From contig CAMEJJ010000001.1 of NCBI GenBank assembly GCA_945919795.1, positions 124,001 to 188,000 on the forward strand: a DNA stretch of 64,000 nt. Reading direction: 5' to 3'. The notes beneath the pieces were generated by a model. That model saw only the letters and a program-made list of their open reading frames with translations, was not told the DNA's origin and ran no database searches. The DNA is from an uncultured Lachnospiraceae bacterium (lineage in GTDB: Bacteria; Bacillota; Clostridia; Lachnospirales; Lachnospiraceae). Shown here piece after piece: positions 1-8,765 of the stretch. Positions within the stretch are counted from its first letter, which is position 1. The number at the start of each line of letters is the position of its first letter. Both the position numbers and the translations under genes were made by a program.

Positions 1-318
1 CATATAAAAAGAAATGCCGACAGGAATCACAATGTTCTGGAACATTCCCGGCAGCAGTCCCGCGTATTTAAAAAAGGCCAATATAACAATTTGTATAATG
101 ATGCCAAATGCCAATGTCTTTTGATTGCAATGCTTCCCAACCAGATAAGTCAGCAGAGAAACCAAAATTAACAACACCACATATCCCGGTGAAAGGGTTA
201 AATAAAAGCCATAGCTGATTAATAAAAGCAAAGGCATGCGTGCTTTCTGCGGTGCCGCCCAGTACATCATAAAGACCAACGGCAAAAAAACGGCAAAGGC
301 TAAAGATGTGAACTGCAT
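1..318 (-). CDS. MBOAT family O-acyltransferase, N-terminal part (runs off the window)
   Basis: About 106 residues of the N-terminus are present; the frame stays open to the window edge. The translation opens MQFTSLAFAVFLPLVFMMYW and continues with an SYGFY segment, a KYAG segment and PVGISFYM. These are the landmarks of AlgI/DltB-like membrane-bound O-acyltransferases, which move acyl groups onto exported glycans. The hydrophobic segments fit the first transmembrane helices of this roughly 450-500 residue family. The catalytic histidine lies in the missing part. A GGAG ribosome site sits 8 bases before the ATG. A small membrane-peptide gene lies 46 bases upstream on the same strand, so the two are probably co-transcribed. 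The family call is strong from the N-terminal motifs; the substrate cannot be told. Confidence 0.82.
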   Translation of the reverse strand, partial: MQFTSLAFAVFLPLVFMMYWAAPQKARMPLLLLISYGFYLTLSPGYVVLLILVSLLTYLVGKHCNQKTLAFGIIIQIVILAFFKYAGLLPGMFQNIVIPVGISFYM

Positions 319-364
319 ATCTTTACTCCATTTCTGAAAATTCGGTTACGTAATTGTACAATGC

Positions 365-490
365 TTAATTTTCTTCGTTTTCTTCTTCTTCAATTGCTGC
401 AGATGCGCTTGCTGAAACCGCAACAACAACAATCACTGCAATCACAACAACCAAAAGAATCAGTGCAAGTATTCCAATCATTAATCCCAT
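365..490 (-). CDS. 41-residue single-pass membrane peptide upstream of the MBOAT gene
   Basis: Translation: a start MGLMIGILALILLVVVIAVI, a further valine-rich stretch, then ASASA and a short acidic tail ending EEENEEN. One transmembrane helix (about residues 3-25) is followed by an acidic cytoplasmic or external tail. The ribosome site is excellent (AAAGGAG, 8 bases before the ATG), which argues for a real gene despite its length. It precedes the MBOAT gene by 46 bases on the same strand. A small membrane subunit next to an MBOAT acyltransferase recalls the DltX-DltB arrangement of the D-alanylation system, but no sequence likeness to DltX was recognised. Function unknown; the partnership is inferred from position only. 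Confidence 0.7.
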   Translation of the reverse strand: MGLMIGILALILLVVVIAVIVVVAVSASASAAIEEEENEEN

Positions 491-651
491 CGTTAAAACT
501 CCTTTAAACTATATATTTATGATGTTGAGGTCAAAAGATATTCTGCCTCAATTTTGTTTTCGATATTTATATTTTACCTTAGGTTGCATAAATAAGAAAT
601 AAAAATTTGAAAAAAAACATATATTTAATAAAAAGAGTTCGGAGTTTTGCA

Positions 652-1416
652 TTGAACAAACTTTCTTTTTCCAAAAAATATTTACTTCTTCCATCTATTA
701 TCATATTTGCAATAGCACTCTATTTCACTCTGCATCATGAAATCAGTGTCAGCAATACCGTGAATGGCCGGGAATTACCCATCTATTGTGTCGAAACCGA
801 TAAACCGCAAATTGCGATTACCTTTGATGCGGCCTGGGGAAACGAAGATACTCCCCGTATTCTGGAAATTTTGAAAAAGCACAACGTAAAAGCCACTTTC
901 TTTATGACGGGAGGCTGGGTTTCAAAATACCCGGATGATGTCAAGCATATCTATGCCGACGGTCACGATCTGGGAAATCATAGCGAAAACCACAAAAACA
1001 TGTCCCAATTATCGGATGAAGAATGTAAAGAAGAAATTCTTTCCGTACACGAAAAAGTCAAAGAACTTACCGGGTATGAGATGTTTCTGTTCAGACCTCC
1101 CTATGGGGATTATGACAATCATGTCATTACAAACAGCCGTGCGGTCGGCTACTATCCCATCCAATGGGATGTAGACAGTCTTGACTGGAAAGACTATGGT
1201 GCCAATGATATCATCAAAAAAGTCTGTGACAACAAAAATCTGGGGAACGGTTCCATTATTTTATGCCACAACGGAGCCAAATACACTGCGGATGCACTCG
1301 ACACCCTGCTAACCAAATTAACAGATATGGGGTATGAATTTGTTCCTTTATCAGAGTTAATCTATCGTGATGACTACCATCTGGATGTATGCGGCAGACA
1401 AATCAAAAACGATTGA
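652..1416 (+). CDS. Membrane-anchored polysaccharide deacetylase (PdaB-like, CE4/NodB fold)
   Basis: A TTG at 652 is preceded by GGAG at 7 bases and gives 254 residues. An in-frame TTG at 607 would add 15 residues but has no ribosome site. An N-terminal transmembrane helix (about residues 9-26) anchors an external NodB domain. Family motifs are visible: ITFDAAWGNED (motif 1), NHSENH (metal-binding histidines), RPPYGDYD (motif 3), a WDVDSLDW motif and ILCHNG with the catalytic histidine. The second aspartate of the usual TFDDG is replaced by alanine, as in the TFDAAWG variant I associate with PdaB-like clostridial members. CE4 enzymes remove N-acetyl groups from peptidoglycan or similar glycans. 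It is transcribed away from the MBOAT pair and ahead of the zinc-ribbon gene. Confidence 0.85.
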   Translation: MNKLSFSKKYLLLPSIIIFAIALYFTLHHEISVSNTVNGRELPIYCVETDKPQIAITFDAAWGNEDTPRILEILKKHNVKATFFMTGGWVSKYPDDVKHIYADGHDLGNHSENHKNMSQLSDEECKEEILSVHEKVKELTGYEMFLFRPPYGDYDNHVITNSRAVGYYPIQWDVDSLDWKDYGANDIIKKVCDNKNLGNGSIILCHNGAKYTADALDTLLTKLTDMGYEFVPLSELIYRDDYHLDVCGRQIKND

Positions 1417-1513
1417 ATCGGGCACAGCGAAATGCTATGATAAAATTAATCTAAAAAATAAAATGTGATTATGAAAAACACGAAACGAACGCACGGATGG
1501 GAGGGAAATACGC

Positions 1514-2698
1514 ATGAATATAAAATGTAAAAACTGCGGTGGCATTTTAGAATTTGATCCTAAAATCCAAATGCTTTTTTGTGGTCACTGCCATAGTACA
1601 TTTCCCATCGAATCATCTTCAGGCGAACACAAAACCATATTTGGAGCATCACATTTTTCTTCGGACGATATGCTTGCCAATGAGCTTATGGATGTTGATA
1701 TTTATACTTGTGCAAGCTGTGGCGCCGAACTTTTCATCAATGATGTCGAGCTTTCCACTTACTGTGTCTATTGCGGACACCCTTCGATTGCCTATAGCCG
1801 CACAGAGAAGCGTATAAAACCGCAATATATCATTCCTTTTAAAGTAAGCAAAGAGGAAGCGCTTGACGCAATCCGGGAAAAATTTATCAAAAGTGAATAT
1901 GTGGACTGGGCAGACAAATTTTTTGTTCCTGAGCTATTGCGCGGTATCTACGTCCCCTATGGCATGTTTTGCTATCACATAAAGGGAAAAGCATTGATAA
2001 AAGGCGTGCCTTATTCTCCAAAAGGGAATTCGCAGCAACAGTATCAACAATATTTTTATCGGAAAGTTTTTTCCCGTATCGGGCACATTCCGGTGGATGC
2101 TTCTTTCCGTTTTCCCAACAAATCAGCCGACCGGCTGGAGCCGTTTTCGGATAAGGATCTCACAGAATTTGACAGCCGATTTCTCTCCGGCTATTATGCA
2201 GATTTGCGGGACGAAGACTTTATGCAGCTAAGATCACGTGCAGACATGCGGGCCAAAAAAATATATACTGCCCGTATGCTTTCCATTCCGATGGTGGATC
2301 ATACAAAAATCGTAAGAGAACATATGGAAATGGAGTGTGTAAAAGAAATCTATGCTTTATTGCCGGTGTGGTTTTTAATTATGGAACACAATGGCGAAAA
2401 ATATACCATTCTGGTAAACGGACAAACCAAAAAAATTGTCGGTACCCTGCCCGCATCCCGCAAAAAAATGATATTCTTTTTTGTATTGACTTCCGTGTTA
2501 AGCTTTTGTATTCTTTGCCCTTTATTTTTTGTACTGATTATCAGCGGTTATTTTTTCGTTCCGATACTGTCAATACTGCTTGGAATCCCTCTTTTAACTT
2601 ATCTGGGATTTCGCAATTCCCAAAAATACATACGAAGCAAAAAATTGGCTACATCCGAGAAAATGAAAAATTTTGCGAAAGAAAGGCAGGAATATTAA
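1514..2698 (+). CDS. Zinc-ribbon membrane protein of unknown function
   Basis: 394 residues with an AGGG-type ribosome site. Two zinc ribbons stand at the N-terminus: CKNC...CGHC (Cys 5, 8, 23, 26) and CASC...CVYC (Cys 66, 69, 84, 87). A soluble middle region of about 220 residues follows, then two hydrophobic helices near residues 318-360 and a basic C-terminal tail. Proteins with this layout (TFIIB-type zinc ribbon at the N-terminus, membrane hairpin at the C-terminus) recur in Lachnospiraceae, but I know no assigned function. The next gene begins one base after its stop, so both are likely made from one transcript. Confidence 0.75.
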   Translation: MNIKCKNCGGILEFDPKIQMLFCGHCHSTFPIESSSGEHKTIFGASHFSSDDMLANELMDVDIYTCASCGAELFINDVELSTYCVYCGHPSIAYSRTEKRIKPQYIIPFKVSKEEALDAIREKFIKSEYVDWADKFFVPELLRGIYVPYGMFCYHIKGKALIKGVPYSPKGNSQQQYQQYFYRKVFSRIGHIPVDASFRFPNKSADRLEPFSDKDLTEFDSRFLSGYYADLRDEDFMQLRSRADMRAKKIYTARMLSIPMVDHTKIVREHMEMECVKEIYALLPVWFLIMEHNGEKYTILVNGQTKKIVGTLPASRKKMIFFFVLTSVLSFCILCPLFFVLIISGYFFVPILSILLGIPLLTYLGFRNSQKYIRSKKLATSEKMKNFAKERQEY

Positions 2699-2699
2699 A

Positions 2700-2900
2700 A
2701 TGAGTTTTTCTTCTTATCTTACCCTTTTTATCATCGGAATCCTGCTATTATCCCTATCCATTGGCTTTTATGCAGTTACTTTCACAATGCAGAAAAACAA
2801 TGATCAGGGTGAGTTTGTCGAAGACAGTCAGGCATATATGAAAGAATTTTTAGTCGAAGAGCAGTTACGGGATGTCGATCCGTCCTCCGTCTCTGTTTAA
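2700..2900 (+). CDS. 66-residue membrane protein
   Basis: The ATG lies one base after the stop of the zinc-ribbon gene, behind an AGGCAGGA ribosome-site-like run inside that gene's end. A start nine codons upstream is possible but would overlap the previous gene. The product has one transmembrane helix (residues 6-30, rich in I, L and F) and an acidic C-terminal half. It is translationally linked to the zinc-ribbon protein and may be its partner. No family recognised. Confidence 0.6.
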   Translation: MSFSSYLTLFIIGILLLSLSIGFYAVTFTMQKNNDQGEFVEDSQAYMKEFLVEEQLRDVDPSSVSV

Positions 2901-2989
2901 CAACAAAGACTACCAAAAATACCCACGTTTTTTTGTACAATTTTTCTTTTGAATTCTCTCTTCTTCCTATTTTACTGATTTTCAAATTT

Positions 2990-2998
2990 TGCTATAAT
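2990..2998 (+). promoter_or_regulatory. Extended -10 promoter for the hybrid histidine kinase
   Basis: TGCTATAAT is an extended -10 element with a perfect TATAAT. A poor -35-like TTTTAC lies about 17 bases upstream. The predicted start of transcription would leave a leader of about 50 bases before the kinase ATG, which has a strong GGGAGAG ribosome site. Confidence 0.6.
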
Positions 2999-3057
2999 GT
3001 TTAATAGGTATGAAATAGGGTTTATACACTATAGAAATGTAAAGGGAGAGATAAAAA

Positions 3058-5175
3058 ATGTGGGTTTTAGTAATTATTTTATTACTTCTTCTTGCTGCTT
3101 CCGGTTATTTTAATTACAAGCTGTATACAAGTAATAAACCGCAACAGGCAAGTTCTGTACAGATTGCGACCAAAGAAATCTTAAATCATGATGTCGGAGC
3201 CGTTCTGATTATATCAAACGGAGATCAGATTGTTTACTACAACAACGAGTTTGCACAGCTGTTTCCGATTATCAAAGGGCTTGACAGCATTGCAGACCAG
3301 CCCGGAATCCAGAAACTTTTCGCATCCAAAGAATACGTATCCGAAGAATTTTCTAAAATTTACGAAATTCGTTCCAATTGGTTAAATACCGGCGAGTTTG
3401 ACGGCAGATATGCATGGCTTACCGATATTACCGGACATTATCGTACGAACAACCAGTTACAGAAATTAAAAGAGCAGGCCGAAGCTGCCAACAAGGCAAA
3501 ATCCAGCTTCCTTGCCAATATGTCACACGAAATCCGTACTCCGATCAATACCGTACTGGGTATGGATGAGATTATCATTCGTGAAGCAACCGAAAAAAAT
3601 ATCATCGGTTATGCAGAAAACATCCGGGATGCCGGAACTACCCTGCTTTCCTTAGTCAACGACCTTTTGGACTTCTCCAAAATCGAATGCGGCAAGATGG
3701 AAATTCTGCCGGTGGAATACGAAATCGCAACCGTATTATCTGAAGTTATCAACATGTTTGATATCAAAGTAGCCAACAAAGGGCTGGAATTTAATACCAT
3801 CGTTGGTGAAAGCATTCCTTATCTGTTATATGGTGACGATGTTCGTCTCCGCCAGATTATGATCAATTTGTTATCAAATGCCGTAAAATATACCAACGAA
3901 GGTACTGTTACCCTAAAAGTGAGTTGGGAAGAAGCCGGTGATTCTTCACTGAATCTGATTGTATCCGTAAGCGATACAGGTATTGGTATCAAAGAAGAAG
4001 ATATAGATAAATTATTCCTTTCTTTCGAGCGTATTGAAGAAAGACGAAACCGCAACATCGAAGGTACCGGACTTGGATTGAGCATCTCCAGACAATTACT
4101 TAATCTGATGGATTCCGATCTCAAAGTCCAGAGTACATACGGTGCCGGTTCTACTTTCTCCTTTGTATTAAAACAAGGCATTCGCGATCGTAAGCCCATC
4201 GGAAAATTCCGTGAAAAATATGCATACAGCCGTGAGAAACACAAAAAATACCGTACTACTTTTGTTGCCCCCAACGCCCGTATTTTAGTTGTGGATGACA
4301 ATGCCATGAACATTTCCGTTGTGGAAGGCTTATTAAAGAGCACGCAGATACAGGTGGATAAAGCATCCGGTGGTCTGGAAGCATTGGAAAAATGTGAAAA
4401 TACCTACTATGATCTGATCTTGATGGATCATATGATGCCCAATATCGATGGTATTGAGACCTTGCATCGCTTAAAGGCAATTGATGGTCCCAACGTTGAT
4501 ACACCGGTCATTGTATTAACAGCCAATGCCGTCGCCGGTGCCAAAGAAATGTATGAAAACGAAGGCTTCATTGATTACATGTCCAAACCTATTCAGGGCA
4601 AACCGTTAGAAGAAAAAATCCTGCAGTATCTGCCGGAAAACCGCTATGTACTGGTAGAATACGACAAAGTTGAACAGGATTTATTCAGCAAGCTCTGGGA
4701 TGCTGTAGCAAAGGAAATCAAAGCCGAATACAAATTCAAGCAGATTGATGTTCGTTCCGCTGTTGAATCCGCAGAAGGAAGCAAGGAAACTTTCCGTTTC
4801 TTGTTACAATCCTTCCACGACAACTCACCGAAGAGCAAAAATGATATTATTTCCTCCTTTGAGCAGGAAGACTATAAAAATTACACCATCTATGTACATG
4901 CGTTAAAGAGTACTTCAAAGATGATTGGTGCACTGGATTTATCCGAAAAAGCAAAAGCTTTGGAGATGGCCGGAAAAGATAATGATATCGACTTTATCAA
5001 AGCAAACCATGCGGATATCCTTCCTCTCTTCGATGATATCGTTGCTGAGATTGAAGATTATCTGGAAAAAGTAAAACCGGAGGAAGAAACACAAGATACT
5101 CCGGAAGTTGACGAAAACGTTGCACGCGCTATCGAAGAGGCCAAAGCCAAAGACAATGGAGACGGCGAAAAATAG
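3058..5175 (+). CDS. Hybrid sensor histidine kinase with receiver and HPt domains
   Basis: 705 residues. Order: one N-terminal transmembrane helix (2-18); a PAS-like region (about 40-125); DHp with the phospho-acceptor His157 in SHEIRTP; HATPase with an N box around 270-275, DTGIG (306-310) and GTGLGL (336-341); a receiver domain starting RILVVDD with phospho-acceptor Asp457 in LILMDHMMP; and a C-terminal HPt domain with His614 in HALKSTSK. This is a full internal phosphorelay, His to Asp to His. No extracellular sensor domain is present, so input is likely cytoplasmic or through the PAS-like region. A stand-alone receiver gene faces it tail to tail 13 bases away and is a natural candidate for the final phosphate acceptor. 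Confidence 0.93.
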   Translation: MWVLVIILLLLLAASGYFNYKLYTSNKPQQASSVQIATKEILNHDVGAVLIISNGDQIVYYNNEFAQLFPIIKGLDSIADQPGIQKLFASKEYVSEEFSKIYEIRSNWLNTGEFDGRYAWLTDITGHYRTNNQLQKLKEQAEAANKAKSSFLANMSHEIRTPINTVLGMDEIIIREATEKNIIGYAENIRDAGTTLLSLVNDLLDFSKIECGKMEILPVEYEIATVLSEVINMFDIKVANKGLEFNTIVGESIPYLLYGDDVRLRQIMINLLSNAVKYTNEGTVTLKVSWEEAGDSSLNLIVSVSDTGIGIKEEDIDKLFLSFERIEERRNRNIEGTGLGLSISRQLLNLMDSDLKVQSTYGAGSTFSFVLKQGIRDRKPIGKFREKYAYSREKHKKYRTTFVAPNARILVVDDNAMNISVVEGLLKSTQIQVDKASGGLEALEKCENTYYDLILMDHMMPNIDGIETLHRLKAIDGPNVDTPVIVLTANAVAGAKEMYENEGFIDYMSKPIQGKPLEEKILQYLPENRYVLVEYDKVEQDLFSKLWDAVAKEIKAEYKFKQIDVRSAVESAEGSKETFRFLLQSFHDNSPKSKNDIISSFEQEDYKNYTIYVHALKSTSKMIGALDLSEKAKALEMAGKDNDIDFIKANHADILPLFDDIVAEIEDYLEKVKPEEETQDTPEVDENVARAIEEAKAKDNGDGEK

Positions 5176-5188
5176 CACATAGAATGAT

Positions 5189-5566
5189 CTAACCGTCAAC
5201 TTCTTCAAAATATGCACGTATCTTAGCAAGAAGACTGAATTTGCCAATCGGCTTTAAAATATATCCAATCGGGTCCAGTTTTAAACATTCACTGATTTTA
5301 TTGGTATCTGAAACACCTGTCAAAAAGAACACAGGCAAATCTTTTAACTCCTCGTCCTTACGGATTATTTCCAGAGTTTCTTTTCCGTTCATACCGGGCA
5401 TCAAATAATCCAGTAACATCAGATCAGGCTTTTCTTTTCTGATTGCATCCAAGGCTTCCTGACCATTTGTCACGGTTGTTACACGATAGCTGTCCCGCAG
5501 GAATGTATATAAAAGCTGTAACATATTCTGGTCATCATCTACAACCAAAATTTTCTTTTCTTCCAT
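5189..5566 (-). CDS. Single-domain response regulator (CheY-like)
   Basis: 125 residues beginning MEEKKILVVDDD, chosen because an AAGGGGG ribosome site lies just upstream; a longer start nine codons earlier lacks one. Receiver landmarks: the acidic pair at 10-11, phospho-acceptor Asp53 in LMLLDYLMPG, Thr83 and Lys105 in YILKPIG. No output domain, so it acts by protein contact, as in CheY or Spo0F. It converges on the hybrid histidine kinase whose HPt domain could phosphorylate it; this pairing is inferred from position. Confidence 0.9.
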   Translation of the reverse strand: MEEKKILVVDDDQNMLQLLYTFLRDSYRVTTVTNGQEALDAIRKEKPDLMLLDYLMPGMNGKETLEIIRKDEELKDLPVFFLTGVSDTNKISECLKLDPIGYILKPIGKFSLLAKIRAYFEEVDG

Positions 5567-5644
5567 CGTATACCCCCTTTTTATTTCTAACACATAATGA
5601 TGTATATGGTGTCCGGTGTTTTGACACTTACATCACATAATCTT

Positions 5645-5653
5645 TTTATATCA
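5645..5653 (-). promoter_or_regulatory. Candidate extended -10 for the response regulator
   Basis: On the minus strand TGATATAAA matches an extended -10 element about 80 bases before the response-regulator start. No convincing -35 hexamer was found, so confidence is low. Confidence 0.4.
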
Positions 5654-5675
5654 TAACATATAAAGCACAGCGGTT

Positions 5676-6878
5676 TCAATCAATGCTTTCTAAAATTTTC
5701 ATTATTTCCTCAGCACGATACTCCCATGTATGTCCATTCCTTGCCATCTGATATCCCGCGTCCGCAATCCTTTGCATACGCTCCGGAGAATCCAATAAGC
5801 CTTTGATAATTTCCGGCAGGCTCTCAAGAGAATTCAAAGAATACAATGCCGCATTTTCCCCGTCTTTTAGAATGGTATCCAGATATATTGAAGAATCCGT
5901 CACACAAACCGCTCCGTTTAACATAGTATTGAAAATACGGTCATGGGCACCGTCCTTAAACCATGGCATAACATTCAACGATATTTTTGCCTCGGCAATT
6001 TTCTTAAGGCATCCAAGCGAATCTAAACTTCCACCAATGATAATATTTTCCTTTTTCGTGCACGTAAGCTTTTCCCAGCCACTTCCAAAAACATGTACTT
6101 TAAGACCTGCCTCTGCAAGAATTCGAATAACTTCGCCCCGGAAAAAGAAACGAATATACATATCCAGAAAGATAATATTCCCCAGGGTTTCCCGGATTTC
6201 TTCAAAGGTTGCCTCCGGAATTTCCCTTAAGATATGCTTTTTCATCACATCTTCCAAAAGTCTGTCCGGATGCTCCTTTAACTCGTTGATGACTCCCATA
6301 TAAAAGGCCGTATATTCATCATCAATCCGTTCGATATATACATTAAAATTCTCCGGTGGCTCGTAATTTCCCGCAAATACTAAATCCATTTTCCGGTCTT
6401 TGATTTTCGGGTAATTTCCGTCTTCATAAAGCGATGTTCCAGCCAGAGGTAGAAAAGGTCCTCTTTTTATCTCGGGAAAATATTCTTCCATATAGCGTTC
6501 ATGGTTTTTATCAATGCTGATATGTAAATAATTTTTGGGCAACCATTCAAAGAACCGATGATAATAAAAAGGATGATCCACAACAATATTGATACAGGGC
6601 AGATCAAAGGTGTCCCAGATATATTCTCCGAGCTCTTCATCATAAACAACCTCATTTTTACCGCAAATACCATGATAGTTAAAAGTTACCACCGCTGTTT
6701 TTCCACGCTTTATAAACCGTAGCAGACCACTTGCACTCTCAGCTACATGCTGATAATCAAAAAAGTAAGTCTGATACCCTTTACGTTGAAACGTTTTCTC
6801 CATCTGCATGGAAAAATATCCGGTTGTTTCAATATCACCTTTGAAAAGAATGATGCGTTCAATCTTGCCATTTAACAA
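5676..6878 (-). CDS. CgeB-like glycosyltransferase (GT-B, Glyco_trans_1_2 type)
   Basis: About 400 residues. A TTG at 6878 is preferred because GAGGTGATC, a nine-base match to the 16S anti-Shine-Dalgarno, ends 3 bases before it; a TTG six codons upstream has no such site. The N-terminal half (ILFKGDIETTGYFSM...) and a DHPFYY segment fit the DUF3880-type domain. The C-terminal half (KVHVFGSGWEKL, ISLNVMPWFKDGAHDRIFN, NGAVCVTD) fits the nucleotide-sugar-binding domain of CgeB/spore-protein YkvP-type glycosyltransferases. No secretion signal, so it is cytoplasmic. The downstream response regulator is separated by about 100 bases. The acceptor is unknown. Confidence 0.8.
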   Translation of the reverse strand: MLNGKIERIILFKGDIETTGYFSMQMEKTFQRKGYQTYFFDYQHVAESASGLLRFIKRGKTAVVTFNYHGICGKNEVVYDEELGEYIWDTFDLPCINIVVDHPFYYHRFFEWLPKNYLHISIDKNHERYMEEYFPEIKRGPFLPLAGTSLYEDGNYPKIKDRKMDLVFAGNYEPPENFNVYIERIDDEYTAFYMGVINELKEHPDRLLEDVMKKHILREIPEATFEEIRETLGNIIFLDMYIRFFFRGEVIRILAEAGLKVHVFGSGWEKLTCTKKENIIIGGSLDSLGCLKKIAEAKISLNVMPWFKDGAHDRIFNTMLNGAVCVTDSSIYLDTILKDGENAALYSLNSLESLPEIIKGLLDSPERMQRIADAGYQMARNGHTWEYRAEEIMKILESID

Positions 6879-6974
6879 TCCGATCACCTCATACAATCAG
6901 CTTATACTATCTTCAGAAGCTTCATTTTTGCGCTCTTCTACCCCATTTAATATCATTTTATTTGTATATGTTCT

Positions 6975-8582
6975 TTATTCAGAAAACAGATACATGCCTT
7001 CACCTTCGTAAATGACATAATATTCATCTTCATAGACCTTGGTACTGTCCGTCATGATGGTAATATCCCCTTGAAACAGTGCGGGCTCCTCTGTCCGCGC
7101 AAGCAGCAAAAAGGTTTTTCCGGTATGATAACCTTCTTGGTAATACTCTTTCCGGCTCAGCCATTCATATGGTGCGGAACCGTTTTCATTTCCACCCAAG
7201 TTTCCGACATGTATTTCTCCGTTGGAAAGATACTCTGTCACTTCCGCATTCCAAAATGTCGCATATCCAAAATCGTATCCGTTCTTTTCTAAAAAATCCA
7301 TATAGCCATATCGTTTTTCACAATCATTGTACTTGGTGTCCTGCCACAGTTCTCCGTACAAAGATGACAGCACTGTCAGAACTACTAATGATGTACAGAC
7401 AGGTTTCACAAAAGGCGTTGCAAAAACACCGTTTTGCAGAAAAATTCCCACAAAAACAATGGCAATGATATAAACCGGAAGCCAATAACGATATTGCTGC
7501 AAAACATCCGTGAAGATTAACATATACCAATTGATGAAAAACATTGCATAAAAATAGTATAAAAGCAGTCTCTGTGTCGTTGTCAGCATAGTTTTCCTGT
7601 GTATGGTTACAAATCCAATCACATAAACAAGAAATACCAGAAATGCAAATTTCACAATATTCACAATGCCAAGCCCGCTGACTGCTTCAATTTCCCGATA
7701 TCCCACAAATTCAACCATCAGACGCAGAGAAGTCAAAAAACGTTCGGGAACTTCACTGATTGGAACAAAGCTTATGGGAGTCTGGTCAAAGCTGTAATGC
7801 ACTGACAGATATAACTTATTGATCAAAAAACCAATTCCCGCAAAAAAGCACAGAACAACCGAACCGATTAATTTTTGTGCCAGGGGGTATTTTGCCTTTT
7901 CCAAAACCTTATCTTCATTACCATCAAAACCATATGCCATAAGAACCGATAAAACCATTGGCACAAACAGACTCGCCAGATAGCGTAAACCCGACAGCCC
8001 CAGAATCAAAGACGCCACACCTAACAATACATTTTTGATAATTGCTGTATTTTTGTTTTTCGCTTTTGCACGATAAAAGAATAAAAGCATGCAATACGTA
8101 CAGATAGCCTGGGAGGTATAAAAATTTCCCAAGAGCATCATATCCAGATATTCATTGGACAAAGGTGCCGCAAGAAGTGCCATCGCTAAAAACAGATTTG
8201 TTTTTTTCAGTCCGAATTCTTTTCCGGCAAAATAAAAAACAATCATCAGCAAAACGTCATAAAAAATAACAGAAATCAGCTTTACAACACCAAAATCTTT
8301 TATAAACAAAAAGAGTGGTGTCATCACAAGCTGGGTATAAACAATACGGATTTCAGTAGAATAAAACCAGTTTCTGGAGATCAGCCCGCCTTCTTCTGAA
8401 AGTAGCTTTGATAACAACACCTCTGCTGCCATATCCGAATGCATAAGATTATCCGGAAAGAAAATAAAATACAAAATAGATGCCAGTACAGTGACAACAG
8501 CCAATATCACAGCCATCCAAAAACCTATTTTGCTTCCTTTTTTCTTATGCAACAAGCTTGTAATCTGTTCTATTAATTTCAT
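6975..8582 (-). CDS. Polytopic membrane protein, GT-C glycosyltransferase-like
   Basis: 535 residues with about 11 transmembrane helices and a soluble C-terminal domain of about 100 residues. After the first helix comes an external loop with HSDMAAEVL, the acidic position typical of loop 1 of GT-C (GT39/PMT-like) enzymes that use polyprenyl-phosphate sugars. CGGAGTG precedes the ATG. It is divergently transcribed from a second large membrane protein across a 183-base AT-rich region. The GT-C call rests on topology and the loop-1 aspartate only. Confidence 0.6.
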   Translation of the reverse strand: MKLIEQITSLLHKKKGSKIGFWMAVILAVVTVLASILYFIFFPDNLMHSDMAAEVLLSKLLSEEGGLISRNWFYSTEIRIVYTQLVMTPLFLFIKDFGVVKLISVIFYDVLLMIVFYFAGKEFGLKKTNLFLAMALLAAPLSNEYLDMMLLGNFYTSQAICTYCMLLFFYRAKAKNKNTAIIKNVLLGVASLILGLSGLRYLASLFVPMVLSVLMAYGFDGNEDKVLEKAKYPLAQKLIGSVVLCFFAGIGFLINKLYLSVHYSFDQTPISFVPISEVPERFLTSLRLMVEFVGYREIEAVSGLGIVNIVKFAFLVFLVYVIGFVTIHRKTMLTTTQRLLLYYFYAMFFINWYMLIFTDVLQQYRYWLPVYIIAIVFVGIFLQNGVFATPFVKPVCTSLVVLTVLSSLYGELWQDTKYNDCEKRYGYMDFLEKNGYDFGYATFWNAEVTEYLSNGEIHVGNLGGNENGSAPYEWLSRKEYYQEGYHTGKTFLLLARTEEPALFQGDITIMTDSTKVYEDEYYVIYEGEGMYLFSE

Positions 8583-8656
8583 GTTAACACTCCGACTTTA
8601 ATTTCAAATAAATATGACGTATACTTAACTATAGATTTTGGTGTATTATACTTATA

Positions 8657-8684
8657 GTTATAATAGACAAATTCATTTTATCAA
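8657..8684 (-). promoter_or_regulatory. Candidate promoter for the GT-C-like gene
   Basis: TTGATA, 16 bases, TATAAC on the minus strand, about 75 bases before the ATG. The same intergenic region also holds a plus-strand TATAAT that could serve the divergent gene, but its -35 is poor. Confidence 0.45.
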
Positions 8685-8765
8685 AAACAAACTAATAAAA
8701 AAAGGGCAGAACAAAATATAATTTCACCCTTTTGCAATATCATGATACCAGTTCCGGAGGGAATT

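Noticed and set aside
3819-4343. Minus-strand 174-codon frame inside the histidine kinase gene
   Set aside because: No family likeness and no ribosome site, and it lies wholly within a well-supported gene.
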